In this document: positions 1-7,004 of the stretch, one piece after another
Layout: the number at the start of each line of letters is the position of its first letter
Numbering within the stretch: position 1 is the stretch's first letter
NCBI GenBank assembly: GCA_937958735.1
Contig: CALGNG010000293.1
Span: 1 to 8,976 of the forward strand
From: an uncultured Aquimarina sp.
GTDB lineage: Bacteria; Bacteroidota; Bacteroidia; Flavobacteriales; Flavobacteriaceae
Direction: 5' to 3'
Length of the DNA: 8,976 nucleotides
Translations under genes and position numbers: made by a program
Notes under the pieces: generated by a model
What the model was told of the DNA's origin: nothing
The model's database searches: none
What the model saw: the letters and a program-made list of their open reading frames with translations, nothing else

Positions 1-1289
1 ATGCAGATATTACCTTGCAACTAGCACACCACTTTACTCCAGAACTTAAACAAGCCAATACTTTAGAGCTTTTTAATACTATCGAATTGCCTTTACTTAG
101 AGTATTAGGAGCCATGGAATTGGAAGGTATTAATTTAGATATCGATTTTTTAAATAGCCTTTCGGCAGAACTTAATAACGATATACTAACATTAGAAAAA
201 AACATTTACGAGCAAGCCGGAGAAGAATTTAATATTGGATCTCCAAAACAATTAGGAATTGTTCTTTTCGAAAAAATGAAGCTAATAGACAAACCTAAAA
301 AAACCAAAACAGGTCAATACTCTACCGCAGAAGATGTACTTTCTTATCTCGCTAAAGATCATAAAATAATAGCAGATGTATTAGAATATAGAGGCTTAGC
401 TAAACTAAAAAGCACCTATATAGATGCCTTACCTAATCAGGTTAACACCAACACAAAAAGAGTCCATACCGACTATATCCAAACAGTAGCTGCTACAGGT
501 AGACTAAGCTCTAACAATCCTAATTTACAAAACATCCCTATTCGTACCGAACGCGGTAGACAAGTCCGCAAAGCATTTGTCCCACGTAACAATAACCACG
601 TACTACTTGCCGCCGATTATTCGCAAATAGAACTGCGTATTATTGCAGCACTTAGTAACGAAACAGCTATGATCGAAGCTTTTAAAAACGGCGAAGACAT
701 TCACGCCACTACAGCTTCCAAAGTTTTTAACATCCCACTAGAAGAGGTAACCAGAGAACAACGCAGCCATGCTAAAACCGTAAATTTTGGCATTATTTAT
801 GGTGTTTCCGCCTTTGGACTAAGTAACCAAACTAATTTATCTAGAGCAGAATCCAAAGAACTTATCGATGCCTATTACGAAAATTACCCTAAACTAAAAT
901 CGTATATGAACGATTTAGTTAACAATGCACGAGAAGATGGATATGTACAAACTGTATTAGGACGTAGGCGCTACCTTAAAGACATCAATTCTGCCAATGC
1001 TGTAGTACGAGGTGCTGCAGAACGAAATGCCGTAAATGCTCCTATCCAAGGAAGTGCTGCCGATATTATAAAAATTGCCATGATTAATATTTACAATAAA
1101 TTGAACGAAGGTAATTTTAAAACAAAAATGCTCCTACAAGTACATGATGAATTGGTATTTGATGTCCCTAAAGACGAATTGGAAACAATACAAAAGCTAA
1201 TAAAAACAGAAATGGAAAATGCCTACAAACTAGATGTACCCCTTGATGTAGAAATTGGAATAGGTCAAAACTGGCTAGAAGCGCATTAA
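1..1289 (+). CDS. polA: DNA polymerase I, C-terminal polymerase domain (5' end cut by window edge)
   Basis: Template-directed DNA synthesis in repair and Okazaki-fragment processing, in the cytoplasm. The frame is already open at base 3, before the first possible start (TTG at 15), and that stretch reads as PolA protein (ADITLQLAHHF), so this is the tail of a longer gene; the 5'-3' exonuclease and most of the 3'-5' exonuclease region lie outside. Numbering from the TTG codon, 424 residues: the conserved TGRLSS stretch at about 161-166, motif A DYSQIELR at 201-208 (metal-binding Asp201), motif B / O helix with Arg250, Lys254, Phe258 and Tyr262 at the canonical four-residue spacing, and motif C QVHDEL at 375-380 with Asp378 and Glu379. 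All catalytic residues are present, so the polymerase should be active. Phe rather than Tyr at 258 is the usual state in cellular family A enzymes and goes with discrimination against dideoxynucleotides. Stop TAA at 1287; the next gene begins 80 bp on. Confidence 0.97.
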   Translation, partial: ADITLQLAHHFTPELKQANTLELFNTIELPLLRVLGAMELEGINLDIDFLNSLSAELNNDILTLEKNIYEQAGEEFNIGSPKQLGIVLFEKMKLIDKPKKTKTGQYSTAEDVLSYLAKDHKIIADVLEYRGLAKLKSTYIDALPNQVNTNTKRVHTDYIQTVAATGRLSSNNPNLQNIPIRTERGRQVRKAFVPRNNNHVLLAADYSQIELRIIAALSNETAMIEAFKNGEDIHATTASKVFNIPLEEVTREQRSHAKTVNFGIIYGVSAFGLSNQTNLSRAESKELIDAYYENYPKLKSYMNDLVNNAREDGYVQTVLGRRRYLKDINSANAVVRGAAERNAVNAPIQGSAADIIKIAMINIYNKLNEGNFKTKMLLQVHDELVFDVPKDELETIQKLIKTEMENAYKLDVPLDVEIGIGQNWLEAH

Positions 1290-1299
1290 AACACACAAA

Positions 1300-1331
1300 T
1301 TCTAAACAAAAGATTAAATAATTGTTTAGAA
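1300..1331. repeat. Inverted repeat between polA and the prenyl synthase gene
   Basis: Perfect 10-bp inverted repeat (TTCTAAACAA at 1300-1309, TTGTTTAGAA at 1322-1331) around a 12-base AT-only-but-one loop, starting 11 bp after the polA stop. As RNA it could form a weak, AT-rich hairpin. It is not directly followed by a U-tract (the T-rich stretch starts about 9 bases later), so it is at best a poor terminator of polA; an operator for the next gene is equally possible. Confidence 0.4.
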
Positions 1332-1369
1332 CACTACTATTTCTTTTATTTATATAAAATATCACCTTT

Positions 1370-2347
1370 GTGGAGCAATTAGTAAAATACAACCAACTTT
1401 TTACGGAATACCTAGAACAAAATACAGGAATTCCAGAGCCTAAAAATCTATACGAGCCTATACAATACATCCTTAATTTAGGAGGAAAACGCATACGTCC
1501 TATCTTAACACTAATGGGAGCCGATATTTTTGGACTATCTCCCGAAGAAGCTCTTCCTGCTGCATTAGCTATAGAGGTTTTTCACAACTTTAGCTTAGTC
1601 CATGACGACATTATGGATGCTGCCCCATTACGTCGTGGCAAAGACACTGTACACACTAAATGGAACTTAAATACAGGAATCCTTTCTGGGGATGCTATGC
1701 TTATACAGGCCTACCAATGTTTTGAAGTATATGACCACAAACTATTCCACCAGCTAGTAACCTTATTTTCCCAAACGGCCTTAGAAGTTTGCGAAGGGCA
1801 ACAATACGATATCGATTTTGAAACCCGAGACAATGTTACGGAAGAAGAATATATAAAAATGATTACTTATAAAACCTCTGTTTTAGTAGGTTGCGCCTTC
1901 CAAATGGGAGCAATTATAGCCAATCAAGATACAAAAACTCAAAAACTTATCTATAACTATGGTACATTATTGGGTCTTGCTTTCCAAATACAAGACGACT
2001 ATTTAGATGCCTTTGGAAATCCAGAAACTTTTGGAAAACAAGTAGGAGGGGATATTATAGAAAATAAAAAAACCTATTTGTATTTAAAGGCTACAGAACT
2101 AGGAAACCACACACAAGTAGAACAATTACAAGAATTATTTTTAAATAAAAACAATGTTAATCTAAAAGGCAAAATTTCTACCACAAAACAAATTTTTAAC
2201 GAATCTGGTGCTACCGAAGCAACACTAAAAACCATTAAAGATTACACCAATAAAGCATTCGAAGTTGCAAAACAATTATCTATTTCCGAAGACAACAAAA
2301 AGCTTTTAATTAATTTTGGAACCTATTTAATGAATCGTAGAGTGTAA
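1370..2347 (+). CDS. Short-chain polyprenyl diphosphate synthase
   Basis: Trans-prenyltransferase of the FPP/GGPP synthase family: condenses isopentenyl diphosphate with allylic diphosphates, supplying precursors for quinone tails, carotenoids and carrier lipids. 325 residues, usual family length, all alpha, no signal peptide. Visible motifs: GGKRIRP at 38-44 (diphosphate binding), first Asp-rich motif DDIMD at 79-83 followed by Arg88-Arg89, and second Asp-rich motif QIQDDYLD at 206-213, then GGDIIENKKT at about 226-235. The first motif is DDxxD without the two-residue insertion of typical bacterial FPP synthases, and Phe74 sits five residues before it, a position where aromatic residues limit chain length; I infer a C15-C20 product, not proven. 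Start is GTG at 1370: an in-frame TAA lies at 1355 and no other start codon occurs between it and Met49, which falls after the essential GGKRIRP. Could be co-transcribed with polA. Confidence 0.92.
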   Translation: MEQLVKYNQLFTEYLEQNTGIPEPKNLYEPIQYILNLGGKRIRPILTLMGADIFGLSPEEALPAALAIEVFHNFSLVHDDIMDAAPLRRGKDTVHTKWNLNTGILSGDAMLIQAYQCFEVYDHKLFHQLVTLFSQTALEVCEGQQYDIDFETRDNVTEEEYIKMITYKTSVLVGCAFQMGAIIANQDTKTQKLIYNYGTLLGLAFQIQDDYLDAFGNPETFGKQVGGDIIENKKTYLYLKATELGNHTQVEQLQELFLNKNNVNLKGKISTTKQIFNESGATEATLKTIKDYTNKAFEVAKQLSISEDNKKLLINFGTYLMNRRV

Positions 2348-2392
2348 CACAAAAAACACTTATAAGTTATCGGTTAGCTTATGGATTTTAAT

Positions 2393-2400
2393 TACTTTTG
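2393..2400 (+). promoter_or_regulatory. Bacteroidota -7 promoter box for the lipoprotein gene
   Basis: TACTTTTG matches the TAnnTTTG consensus of the Bacteroidota primary sigma factor exactly and lies 27 bp before the ATG at 2428, giving a predicted leader of about 20 bases. No TTG lies at the ideal 19-bp distance upstream, so the -33 element is weak. A 10-bp palindrome ACTTATAAGT (2358-2367) is just upstream. The box argues against a TTG start at 2398, which would lie inside the promoter. Confidence 0.5.
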
Positions 2401-2427
2401 AGGAAATTAACAATTCAATATATTAAC

Positions 2428-2910
2428 ATGAAAACATTTAAACTATTATTGATTACATTATTTGCTATTTTAACTAGCTGTAGCAGCGATGATGATGCCG
2501 GCGTTGACTTTTCCGAAGGCTCAGGTGGATCTGAATTCCTTACCGGAAAATGGCAATTAGCTAATATTATTTTTGAAGATTTTGGTTCTGACATTGAAGA
2601 ATGCGAAAAAAGCTCTACACTAGAATTTAACGAGACAGAAGCTACTTACGTTAGCGTTTTTCAAATTGATGATGAAGGCACTTGCTCTGAAGGTTCTACT
2701 AGATCTAGTTCTTTTACTGTTAATGAAAACAGATTACAATCATCTGCTCTACCAGGAATATTTGATGAGGATACAACAACATTTACTGCTACTGAAAACT
2801 CACTAAGAATAATAGGTGAAGATACTTTTTTAGAAATAGACGATTTGGATGATCTGGATAATCAAAAAGAAGTTACTGAAAAAGTTGTTTACATTTTTAA
2901 TAAAATTTAA
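2428..2910 (+). CDS. Lipocalin-like lipoprotein, probably surface-exposed
   Basis: 160 residues from ATG 2428. Signal peptide II: Lys2 and Lys5, a hydrophobic run to residue 15, and lipobox LTSC with the lipidated Cys at 18. The following Ser-Ser-Asp-Asp-Asp resembles the lipoprotein export signal described in Capnocytophaga and Flavobacterium, which sends lipoproteins to the outer face of the outer membrane; surface exposure is thus inferred. After a Gly/Ser-rich linker (about 29-36) comes a predicted beta-rich domain opening with LTGKWQLANI (38-47), the pattern of small Bacteroidota lipocalin-like lipoproteins, with Cys59 and Cys86 as a plausible disulfide. The mature protein is strongly acidic. 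A longer form starting at TTG 2398 is unlikely: it would put ten extra residues before a complete signal peptide and overlap the promoter box. Ligand and role unknown. It seems to be a single-gene unit ending in the palindrome at 2928-2990. Confidence 0.85.
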   Translation: MKTFKLLLITLFAILTSCSSDDDAGVDFSEGSGGSEFLTGKWQLANIIFEDFGSDIEECEKSSTLEFNETEATYVSVFQIDDEGTCSEGSTRSSSFTVNENRLQSSALPGIFDEDTTTFTATENSLRIIGEDTFLEIDDLDDLDNQKEVTEKVVYIFNKI

Positions 2911-2927
2911 GTTTCTCAAAAAAACAA

Positions 2928-2990
2928 AATTTTGTATAAAAAAAACAGGTTTAACTTTAAAAGTTAGACCTGTTTTTTTTATACAAAATT
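2928..2990. terminator. Bidirectional terminator, 63-bp near-perfect palindrome
   Basis: Centred on base 2959, every position from 2928 to 2958 pairs with its partner from 2990 to 2960, the only exception being a G-T wobble (2951/2967). The GC-bearing core stem is 2946-2955 with 2963-2972; it is followed by eight T on the + strand (2973-2980) and, read the other way, by eight T on the - strand (complement of 2938-2945). It therefore works as an intrinsic terminator for both converging genes: the lipoprotein (+, ends 2910) and the lectin-domain protein (-, ends 3014). Confidence 0.9.
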
Positions 2991-3013
2991 AAGCCCTTCC
3001 CTAAAGATCTTAT

Positions 3014-4624
3014 TTAATCCACTAAATACAAATACCCCGTCTTTTCTTCAGTTTTATCCAAACATGTACTTAATGCTTCTATATGATAAAAGTAGACCCC
3101 CGCTGGTAATTCTTTTTGACCCAATAGTATCGTTAATGAATCTTCTGTATCCACTCTACCTTTAAAAACTTTTGCTTTGTTATCATATTCATCCGTATCA
3201 TAGACTAGCGCACCCCATCTATTAAATATTTTAAGCTCTATAGAGTTATAAAATTCAATATTTTTAATTACTAAAAAATCGTTTTTACCATCTCCATTAT
3301 TACTAATTGCATTAAAAACCGTTAGTGGTTTTATATTTAGATTAACAGTATAGGGTTCCGAAATAAAATCTGTTTTTCTACAACTATCACTTAAATCGGA
3401 AACTACAAATCGGATCCATTTACAATTAAGAAGTGGATCAAAATCTATTTGCAAATTAGCAGTACTAACACCACTAAAGGATGCATCTCTAAACAAATCC
3501 TCCCAGTTCTCTCCATTGTCATTACTAATTTGCCATACTATATCCACCTCTGTTATTAAAGTCTCATCGACAAAAGAAAAAGAAACACTACCCCCCTCTT
3601 CCTCTATTAGAATTAAATCTTTAGGGTTGTAATTAATTTCAAATTTAAAATCACTTTTCTCTAAAAAATCAAAAACTCCGTTTTTATCAAAATCAAGTGG
3701 CTCTATATAACCTCCTTCTCCAATTACTAAACCTCTGGAATTTTCTACAATTGGAGAAACCCCCAAAAGCCCATCTCCATCCATATCACTAAACCCCGCT
3801 TCTACAGTATCAAAACAGCCATCTCCATCGCTATCCAAGTCCAAATCGTTAGTAATCCCATCGTTATCACTATCCAAAACACAAGGAAACACTCCATTAC
3901 ACTCCACCATATTTGTTATCCCATCGTTATCTATATCGTCGTCTATTATTGTTTTTTGCACGCATATTTTTTGCTCGTTAAAAAACAACCCTGTAGATCC
4001 CGTAAAACCCCAAACAGCTTCATCGCTACCAATAATAGATATTAAATCCACCTTAATTTCTGTAATAAAACGATCGTCAAAAAAATAGCTAAAATTGTTA
4101 AGGACAGGATCCCAAATAAATCTGACTTTATGAAAACGCCCATCTTCTAAATTAGGCAACAAAACTGGGCCAAATAAGGTTTCTAATTCATTATTATGAT
4201 CTGTATTTCCATTAATTGCAATTGCTGTATGGTCTTCTACAGGATCATTAATTTCATCTTTATTCTGGTACGTATCAAACTCTACCCCTAAAGAGTTTAA
4301 AATCCCCTCAAAACCTAAACCCAATCCTTTGTTACCAAACCTTATAGACGTTTCTGACCTTAAAACAAAAGCCACTCCATCGGCTCCATCATTATTTTCT
4401 CCCAAAAAAATTAGAAATTGAAAATCAAAAGGAATATTTAGATTTACCTTATCTGCTCCCCACACCGCTCCCGATTGATCTCTTTCATTTCCTGTAACTA
4501 TATACTCATTAGAAACACTTACAAAAGAATCATTTTCTGCAATTAATCCAGCATTTATACATTCTTGACTGTATACACTAGACCAGAAACAAAAAAGCAC
4601 TAAAGAACAATAAAATTTATACAT
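3014..4624 (-). CDS. Secreted L-type lectin-domain protein with T9SS type B (gliding-motility) C-terminal domain
   Basis: 536 residues, exported. Residues 1-19 are a Sec signal peptide, probably cleaved after VYS before Gln20. About 21-225 is an L-type (legume-like) lectin fold: [12 protein letters not shown] at 77-88, GVEFDTYQN at 113-121 with the metal-site Asp117, AIAIN at 134-138 and a late WGFTGSTG strand at 205-212. About 228-320 holds thrombospondin-type-3-like calcium-binding repeats ([11 protein letters not shown] at 228, [19 protein letters not shown] at 251, DMDGDG at 280, DFDKNG at 311). About 340-430 is an Ig-like beta module with [11 protein letters not shown]. About 432-536 is the gliding motility-associated C-terminal domain: [30 protein letters not shown] and a final KTGYLYLVD, the sorting signal for type IX secretion and surface attachment. 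I infer a surface or extracellular sugar-binding adhesin; the ligand is unknown. Flanked by strong terminators, so probably monocistronic. Confidence 0.93.
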   Translation of the reverse strand: MYKFYCSLVLFCFWSSVYSQECINAGLIAENDSFVSVSNEYIVTGNERDQSGAVWGADKVNLNIPFDFQFLIFLGENNDGADGVAFVLRSETSIRFGNKGLGLGFEGILNSLGVEFDTYQNKDEINDPVEDHTAIAINGNTDHNNELETLFGPVLLPNLEDGRFHKVRFIWDPVLNNFSYFFDDRFITEIKVDLISIIGSDEAVWGFTGSTGLFFNEQKICVQKTIIDDDIDNDGITNMVECNGVFPCVLDSDNDGITNDLDLDSDGDGCFDTVEAGFSDMDGDGLLGVSPIVENSRGLVIGEGGYIEPLDFDKNGVFDFLEKSDFKFEINYNPKDLILIEEEGGSVSFSFVDETLITEVDIVWQISNDNGENWEDLFRDASFSGVSTANLQIDFDPLLNCKWIRFVVSDLSDSCRKTDFISEPYTVNLNIKPLTVFNAISNNGDGKNDFLVIKNIEFYNSIELKIFNRWGALVYDTDEYDNKAKVFKGRVDTEDSLTILLGQKELPAGVYFYHIEALSTCLDKTEEKTGYLYLVD

Positions 4625-4650
4625 TATATTTCTTTTTAGTTAATACCCTC

Positions 4651-4658
4651 CAAAGAGA
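4651..4658 (-). promoter_or_regulatory. Possible -7 promoter box for the lectin-domain gene
   Basis: On the - strand these bases read TCTCTTTG, one mismatch from TAnnTTTG, 26 bp before the ATG at 4624. No TTG stands at the ideal distance upstream. The gene needs a promoter between here and the serA terminator at 4719-4752, and this is the best candidate I can see. Confidence 0.35.
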
Positions 4659-4718
4659 AAATACCCTACCTAAAAACATAAAATATCTTTGTGAAAATCT
4701 TAGATAACTTTATAAAAC

Positions 4719-4752
4719 ACAAAAAGACCTTCTTTACAGAAGGTCTTTTTGT
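4719..4752 (-). terminator. Intrinsic terminator after serA
   Basis: A 15-bp perfect stem (4719-4733 with 4738-4752) closed by a four-base loop, with GACCTTCT/AGAAGGTC as core and runs of five A and five T on the flanks. It begins 21 bp downstream of the serA stop at 4773. Symmetry lets it act in both directions, but only serA runs into it. It separates serA from the lectin-domain gene. Confidence 0.88.
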
Positions 4753-4772
4753 ATATGTAAAAATAAAATTTA

Positions 4773-5723
4773 CTATTTTAATATAGAAGCTATCTGACTA
4801 GCTAACTCTACTCCAATACGGTCTTGTGCTTCTGCTGTAGCAGCACCAATATGCGGAGTTAAAGAAATTTTATTGTGCATTAATAACTTAATTTCTGGCT
4901 TAGGTTCGTTTTCAAAAGTATCTAAGGACGCAAAACCTAGTTTTCCACTATCTAAAGCATCTACCAAAGCAACCTCGTCAATTACACCACCACGTGCTGC
5001 ATTTACAATGGCCGCTCCCTCTTTCATTAAATCAAATTCTGCTTTACCTATAACATACTCTTTTTGAGCTGGTACGTGTAATGTAATAAAATCTGCTTGC
5101 TTTAAAACTTCTTCTTTAGAAACGCTAGCTAAATTAAAAGACACCGTTTGTCCATCAAAGAAACTAATTTCTAAAGTTGCTTTTTCTGTAAACGGATCAA
5201 AGTATACTACCTTCATACCAATACTTAAAGCAATACGAGCTGTAGCTTGTCCTATACGTCCAAAACCAATTACACCTAAAGTTTTTCCTTTTAACTCTAC
5301 TCCTTTAGCATAAGCTTTTTTCAAACCTTTAAAGTTTGACTCTCCTTCTAAAGGCATGTTTCTATTAGAATCGTATAAGAAACGTACTCCACCGTAAAGG
5401 TGAGCAAATACAAGTTCTGCTACAGATTCCGAAGAGGCTGCTGGTGTATTAATTACAGATAATCCTTTTTCGCGTGCATATTCCACATCGATATTATCCA
5501 TACCTACTCCACCGCGTCCAATAATTTTTAAACCTGGACAGTTGTCTATAATATCTTTACGTACTGTAGTAGCACTACGCACTAACAATACTACAACATT
5601 ATTTTCGTTGATATAATTTAATAATTGATCTTGGGCAACAGTAGTCGTTGATACTTCAAAACCTGCTTTTTCTAAAGCATCTATTCCGCTTTGTGAAATT
5701 CCGTCGTTTGCTAAAACTTTCAT
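4773..5723 (-). CDS. serA: D-3-phosphoglycerate dehydrogenase (D-2-hydroxyacid dehydrogenase family)
   Basis: Oxidises 3-phosphoglycerate to 3-phosphohydroxypyruvate with NAD, the first step of the phosphorylated serine pathway. 316 residues. Visible: substrate loop GRGGVGMDNID at 69-79; Rossmann motif GFGRIG at 153-158 with Asp176 ending the second strand, typical of NAD preference; family signature NAARGGVIDE at 241-250; and the catalytic trio Arg244, Glu273 (in FENEP) and His291 (in TPHIGAAT). The 29-residue Arg-to-Glu spacing equals that of the E. coli enzyme. There is no C-terminal ACT domain, so serine feedback through that domain is not expected. The specific assignment rests mainly on adjacency to serC; by sequence alone a related 2-hydroxyacid dehydrogenase (for example erythronate-4-phosphate dehydrogenase) is possible but less likely. 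A hairpin terminator lies between it and serC, and I see no consensus promoter in the 43 bp between that hairpin and its ATG. Confidence 0.9.
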   Translation of the reverse strand: MKVLANDGISQSGIDALEKAGFEVSTTTVAQDQLLNYINENNVVVLLVRSATTVRKDIIDNCPGLKIIGRGGVGMDNIDVEYAREKGLSVINTPAASSESVAELVFAHLYGGVRFLYDSNRNMPLEGESNFKGLKKAYAKGVELKGKTLGVIGFGRIGQATARIALSIGMKVVYFDPFTEKATLEISFFDGQTVSFNLASVSKEEVLKQADFITLHVPAQKEYVIGKAEFDLMKEGAAIVNAARGGVIDEVALVDALDSGKLGFASLDTFENEPKPEIKLLMHNKISLTPHIGAATAEAQDRIGVELASQIASILK

Positions 5724-5766
5724 TTGAGAGAATTTAATTTGATACAGCTTATTGCTGCGTATTTAT

Positions 5767-5798
5767 TAAAAAAACAGATTCCCGCTTAAGCGGGAATC
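5767..5798 (-). terminator. Perfect palindrome plus U-tract between serC and serA
   Basis: Bases 5777-5798 are a perfect 22-bp palindrome (GATTCCCGCTT and its complement), the most GC-rich hairpin in the window. On the - strand it is followed by TG and seven T (complement of 5774-5768), the layout of an intrinsic terminator 15 bp after the serC stop. Because serA starts only 43 bp further on, it may be a partial terminator that sets the serC:serA ratio. The stem sequence also resembles short repeats scattered in some flavobacterial genomes (recollection, not checked). Confidence 0.8.
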
Positions 5799-5813
5799 CA
5801 TATACTTTATTTT

Positions 5814-6878
5814 TTAAGCTTTACGCTCTAAGTCACTCATAATATCTACAAGAGCTCCCACACTTTCAATTGTCATGGCATTATACATACTTGCACGATA
5901 TCCACCTACACTACGGTGTCCATTTACTCCGTTAATACCTCCTTCTTTTAACATTGTTTCAAAAGTCTCTTTTAAATCTCCATTTGTTAAATTAAAAGTA
6001 GCATTCATACTAGAACGATCTTCTGTTGTTGCAAAACCTTCAAATAATGGGTTCAGATCAATTTCAGAATAAATAAGATTGGATTTCTTTTCGTTTTCTT
6101 CTGCTATAGCTGCAATACCACCTTTTGCTTTTAACCACTCCATATTTAACATCGATACATATATAGGATATACTGGAGGCGTATTAAACATGGCTCCTTT
6201 ACTAATATGTACTTTATAATCTAACATAGAAGGAATCTTGCGATCTATTTCTTTCAAAATATCCTCACGAACTACAACTAAAGTAGTTCCTGCAGGCCCC
6301 ATATTCTTCTGTGCTCCAGCGTAAATTAATCCAAACTGAGAAAAATCCAATACACGAGAAAAAATATCACTACTCATATCACAAATTAATGGAGTATCCG
6401 TTTTTGGAAATTCCTTCATTTGAGTACCAAAAATAGTATTATTACTTGTCATGTGTACATAATCTAATCCCTCTGGAACTGTATAGCCTTTAGGTATATA
6501 ATTAAAATTAGCATCTTCCGAAGAAGCTATTTCTACCACATCTCCAAATAACTTAGCTTCTTTTAAAGCCTTCTGGCTCCAAGCACCTGTAGTTACATAA
6601 CCTGCCTTACCTTTTAAAAGGTTATAAGCTACCATTAAAAACTGCGTACTTGCTCCGCCTCCTAAAAATAAGGCTTTATATCCTTTACCTTGAAGCCCTA
6701 AAAGCTCTAATGCTAACTCTCTAGCATTTTCCATTACATCTACAAAATCCTTACTTCTGTGGGAAATTTCTAATATAGATAATCCAGAATCGTTAAAATC
6801 TAATACTGCTTGAGATGCTTTTTGAAAAACTTCTTGTGGTAAAATACAAGGTCCTGCGCTAAAATTGTGTTTTTTCAT
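5814..6878 (-). CDS. serC: Phosphoserine aminotransferase
   Basis: PLP-dependent class V aminotransferase: converts 3-phosphohydroxypyruvate and glutamate to O-phosphoserine and 2-oxoglutarate; in many bacteria the enzyme also serves pyridoxal phosphate synthesis. 354 residues from ATG 6878, matching family length. Motifs: N-terminal KKHNFSAGPCILP (2-14), ISHRSKDF (38-45), cofactor-phosphate loop GGGAS (73-77), Asp167 in the CDMSSD stretch, PLP-binding Lys191 in YAGAQKNMGPAG, and the C-terminal GHRSVGGYRASMYNA (320-334) that includes substrate-binding residues. An in-frame GTG at 6896 would add MFKLTF, but SerC proteins typically begin within a few residues of N-F-x-A-G-P, so the ATG is preferred. 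It has its own well-spaced promoter and a roughly 70-base leader, and lies just downstream of the acyl-CoA reductase gene on the same strand. serB is not in this window. Confidence 0.96.
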   Translation of the reverse strand: MKKHNFSAGPCILPQEVFQKASQAVLDFNDSGLSILEISHRSKDFVDVMENARELALELLGLQGKGYKALFLGGGASTQFLMVAYNLLKGKAGYVTTGAWSQKALKEAKLFGDVVEIASSEDANFNYIPKGYTVPEGLDYVHMTSNNTIFGTQMKEFPKTDTPLICDMSSDIFSRVLDFSQFGLIYAGAQKNMGPAGTTLVVVREDILKEIDRKIPSMLDYKVHISKGAMFNTPPVYPIYVSMLNMEWLKAKGGIAAIAEENEKKSNLIYSEIDLNPLFEGFATTEDRSSMNATFNLTNGDLKETFETMLKEGGINGVNGHRSVGGYRASMYNAMTIESVGALVDIMSDLERKA

Positions 6879-6947
6879 AAATGTTAATTTGAACACTTAA
6901 GTGTGCCATAAGCTGTACGAAGTACAATTAATATTTGGTAATAAACA
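6879..6947 (-). promoter_or_regulatory. serC leader with two small palindromes and a short upstream ORF
   Basis: Between the predicted serC start of transcription and the ATG lie two short hairpin-capable sequences: TGTAC-GAA-GTACA at 6914-6926 and the perfect 12-bp palindrome ACACTTAAGTGT at 6893-6904. An ATG on the - strand at 6909 opens a 16-codon reading frame (MAHLSVQINIYEKTQF) ending at 6859, thus running over the serC start codon in another frame. It may modulate serC translation, or be chance; no known riboswitch is recognised. Confidence 0.35.
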
Positions 6948-6952
6948 AGCCA

Positions 6953-6982
6953 CAAAGGTCTTAATAATCTTTATTATTTCAA
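6953..6982 (-). promoter_or_regulatory. serC promoter (TTG-N19-GACCTTTG)
   Basis: Read on the - strand: TTG (complement of 6980-6982), exactly 19 bp, then GACCTTTG (complement of 6953-6960), one mismatch from TAnnTTTG. Transcription should begin near 6947. The spacer holds an inverted repeat AATAAT-CTTT-ATTATT (6963-6978), possibly an operator but AT-rich enough to be chance. The promoter starts 22 bp after the acyl-CoA reductase stop, so serC can be expressed independently of that gene. Confidence 0.65.
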
Positions 6983-7004
6983 GCCTTTTTATCAAATTTA
7001 TGCA

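Noticed and set aside
1168..1494. Open frame of 108 codons on the - strand across the polA end and prenyl synthase start
   Set aside because: It lies antisense to two clearly coding genes, covers their conserved residues in reverse, and its Cys/Phe-rich product resembles no family I know.
2398..2427. TTG 2398 as start of the lipoprotein
   Set aside because: It overlaps the predicted -7 box and would add ten residues in front of a complete lipoprotein signal peptide that begins at ATG 2428.
3640..3950. Repeated Asp-rich codons within the lectin-domain gene as a DNA repeat array
   Set aside because: The period is irregular and explained by protein-level calcium-binding repeats; no direct DNA repeat of CRISPR type with spacers is present.
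4684..4754. TATCTTTG (4684-4691, + strand) followed by a GTG frame and a hairpin, suggesting a tiny RNA or peptide
   Set aside because: There is no TTG at a suitable distance, the transcript would be mostly the serA terminator, and the GTG lies inside the box. The 31-codon frame looks random.
4873..5067. 64-codon + strand frame inside serA
   Set aside because: Antisense shadow of the conserved signature and substrate regions of serA; no promoter or homology.
5875..6072. 65-codon + strand frame inside serC
   Set aside because: Antisense shadow of the conserved C-terminal part of serC.
6879..6896. GTG 6896 as start of serC
   Set aside because: Adds six residues not expected ahead of the conserved N-terminus; ATG 6878 gives the standard family length.
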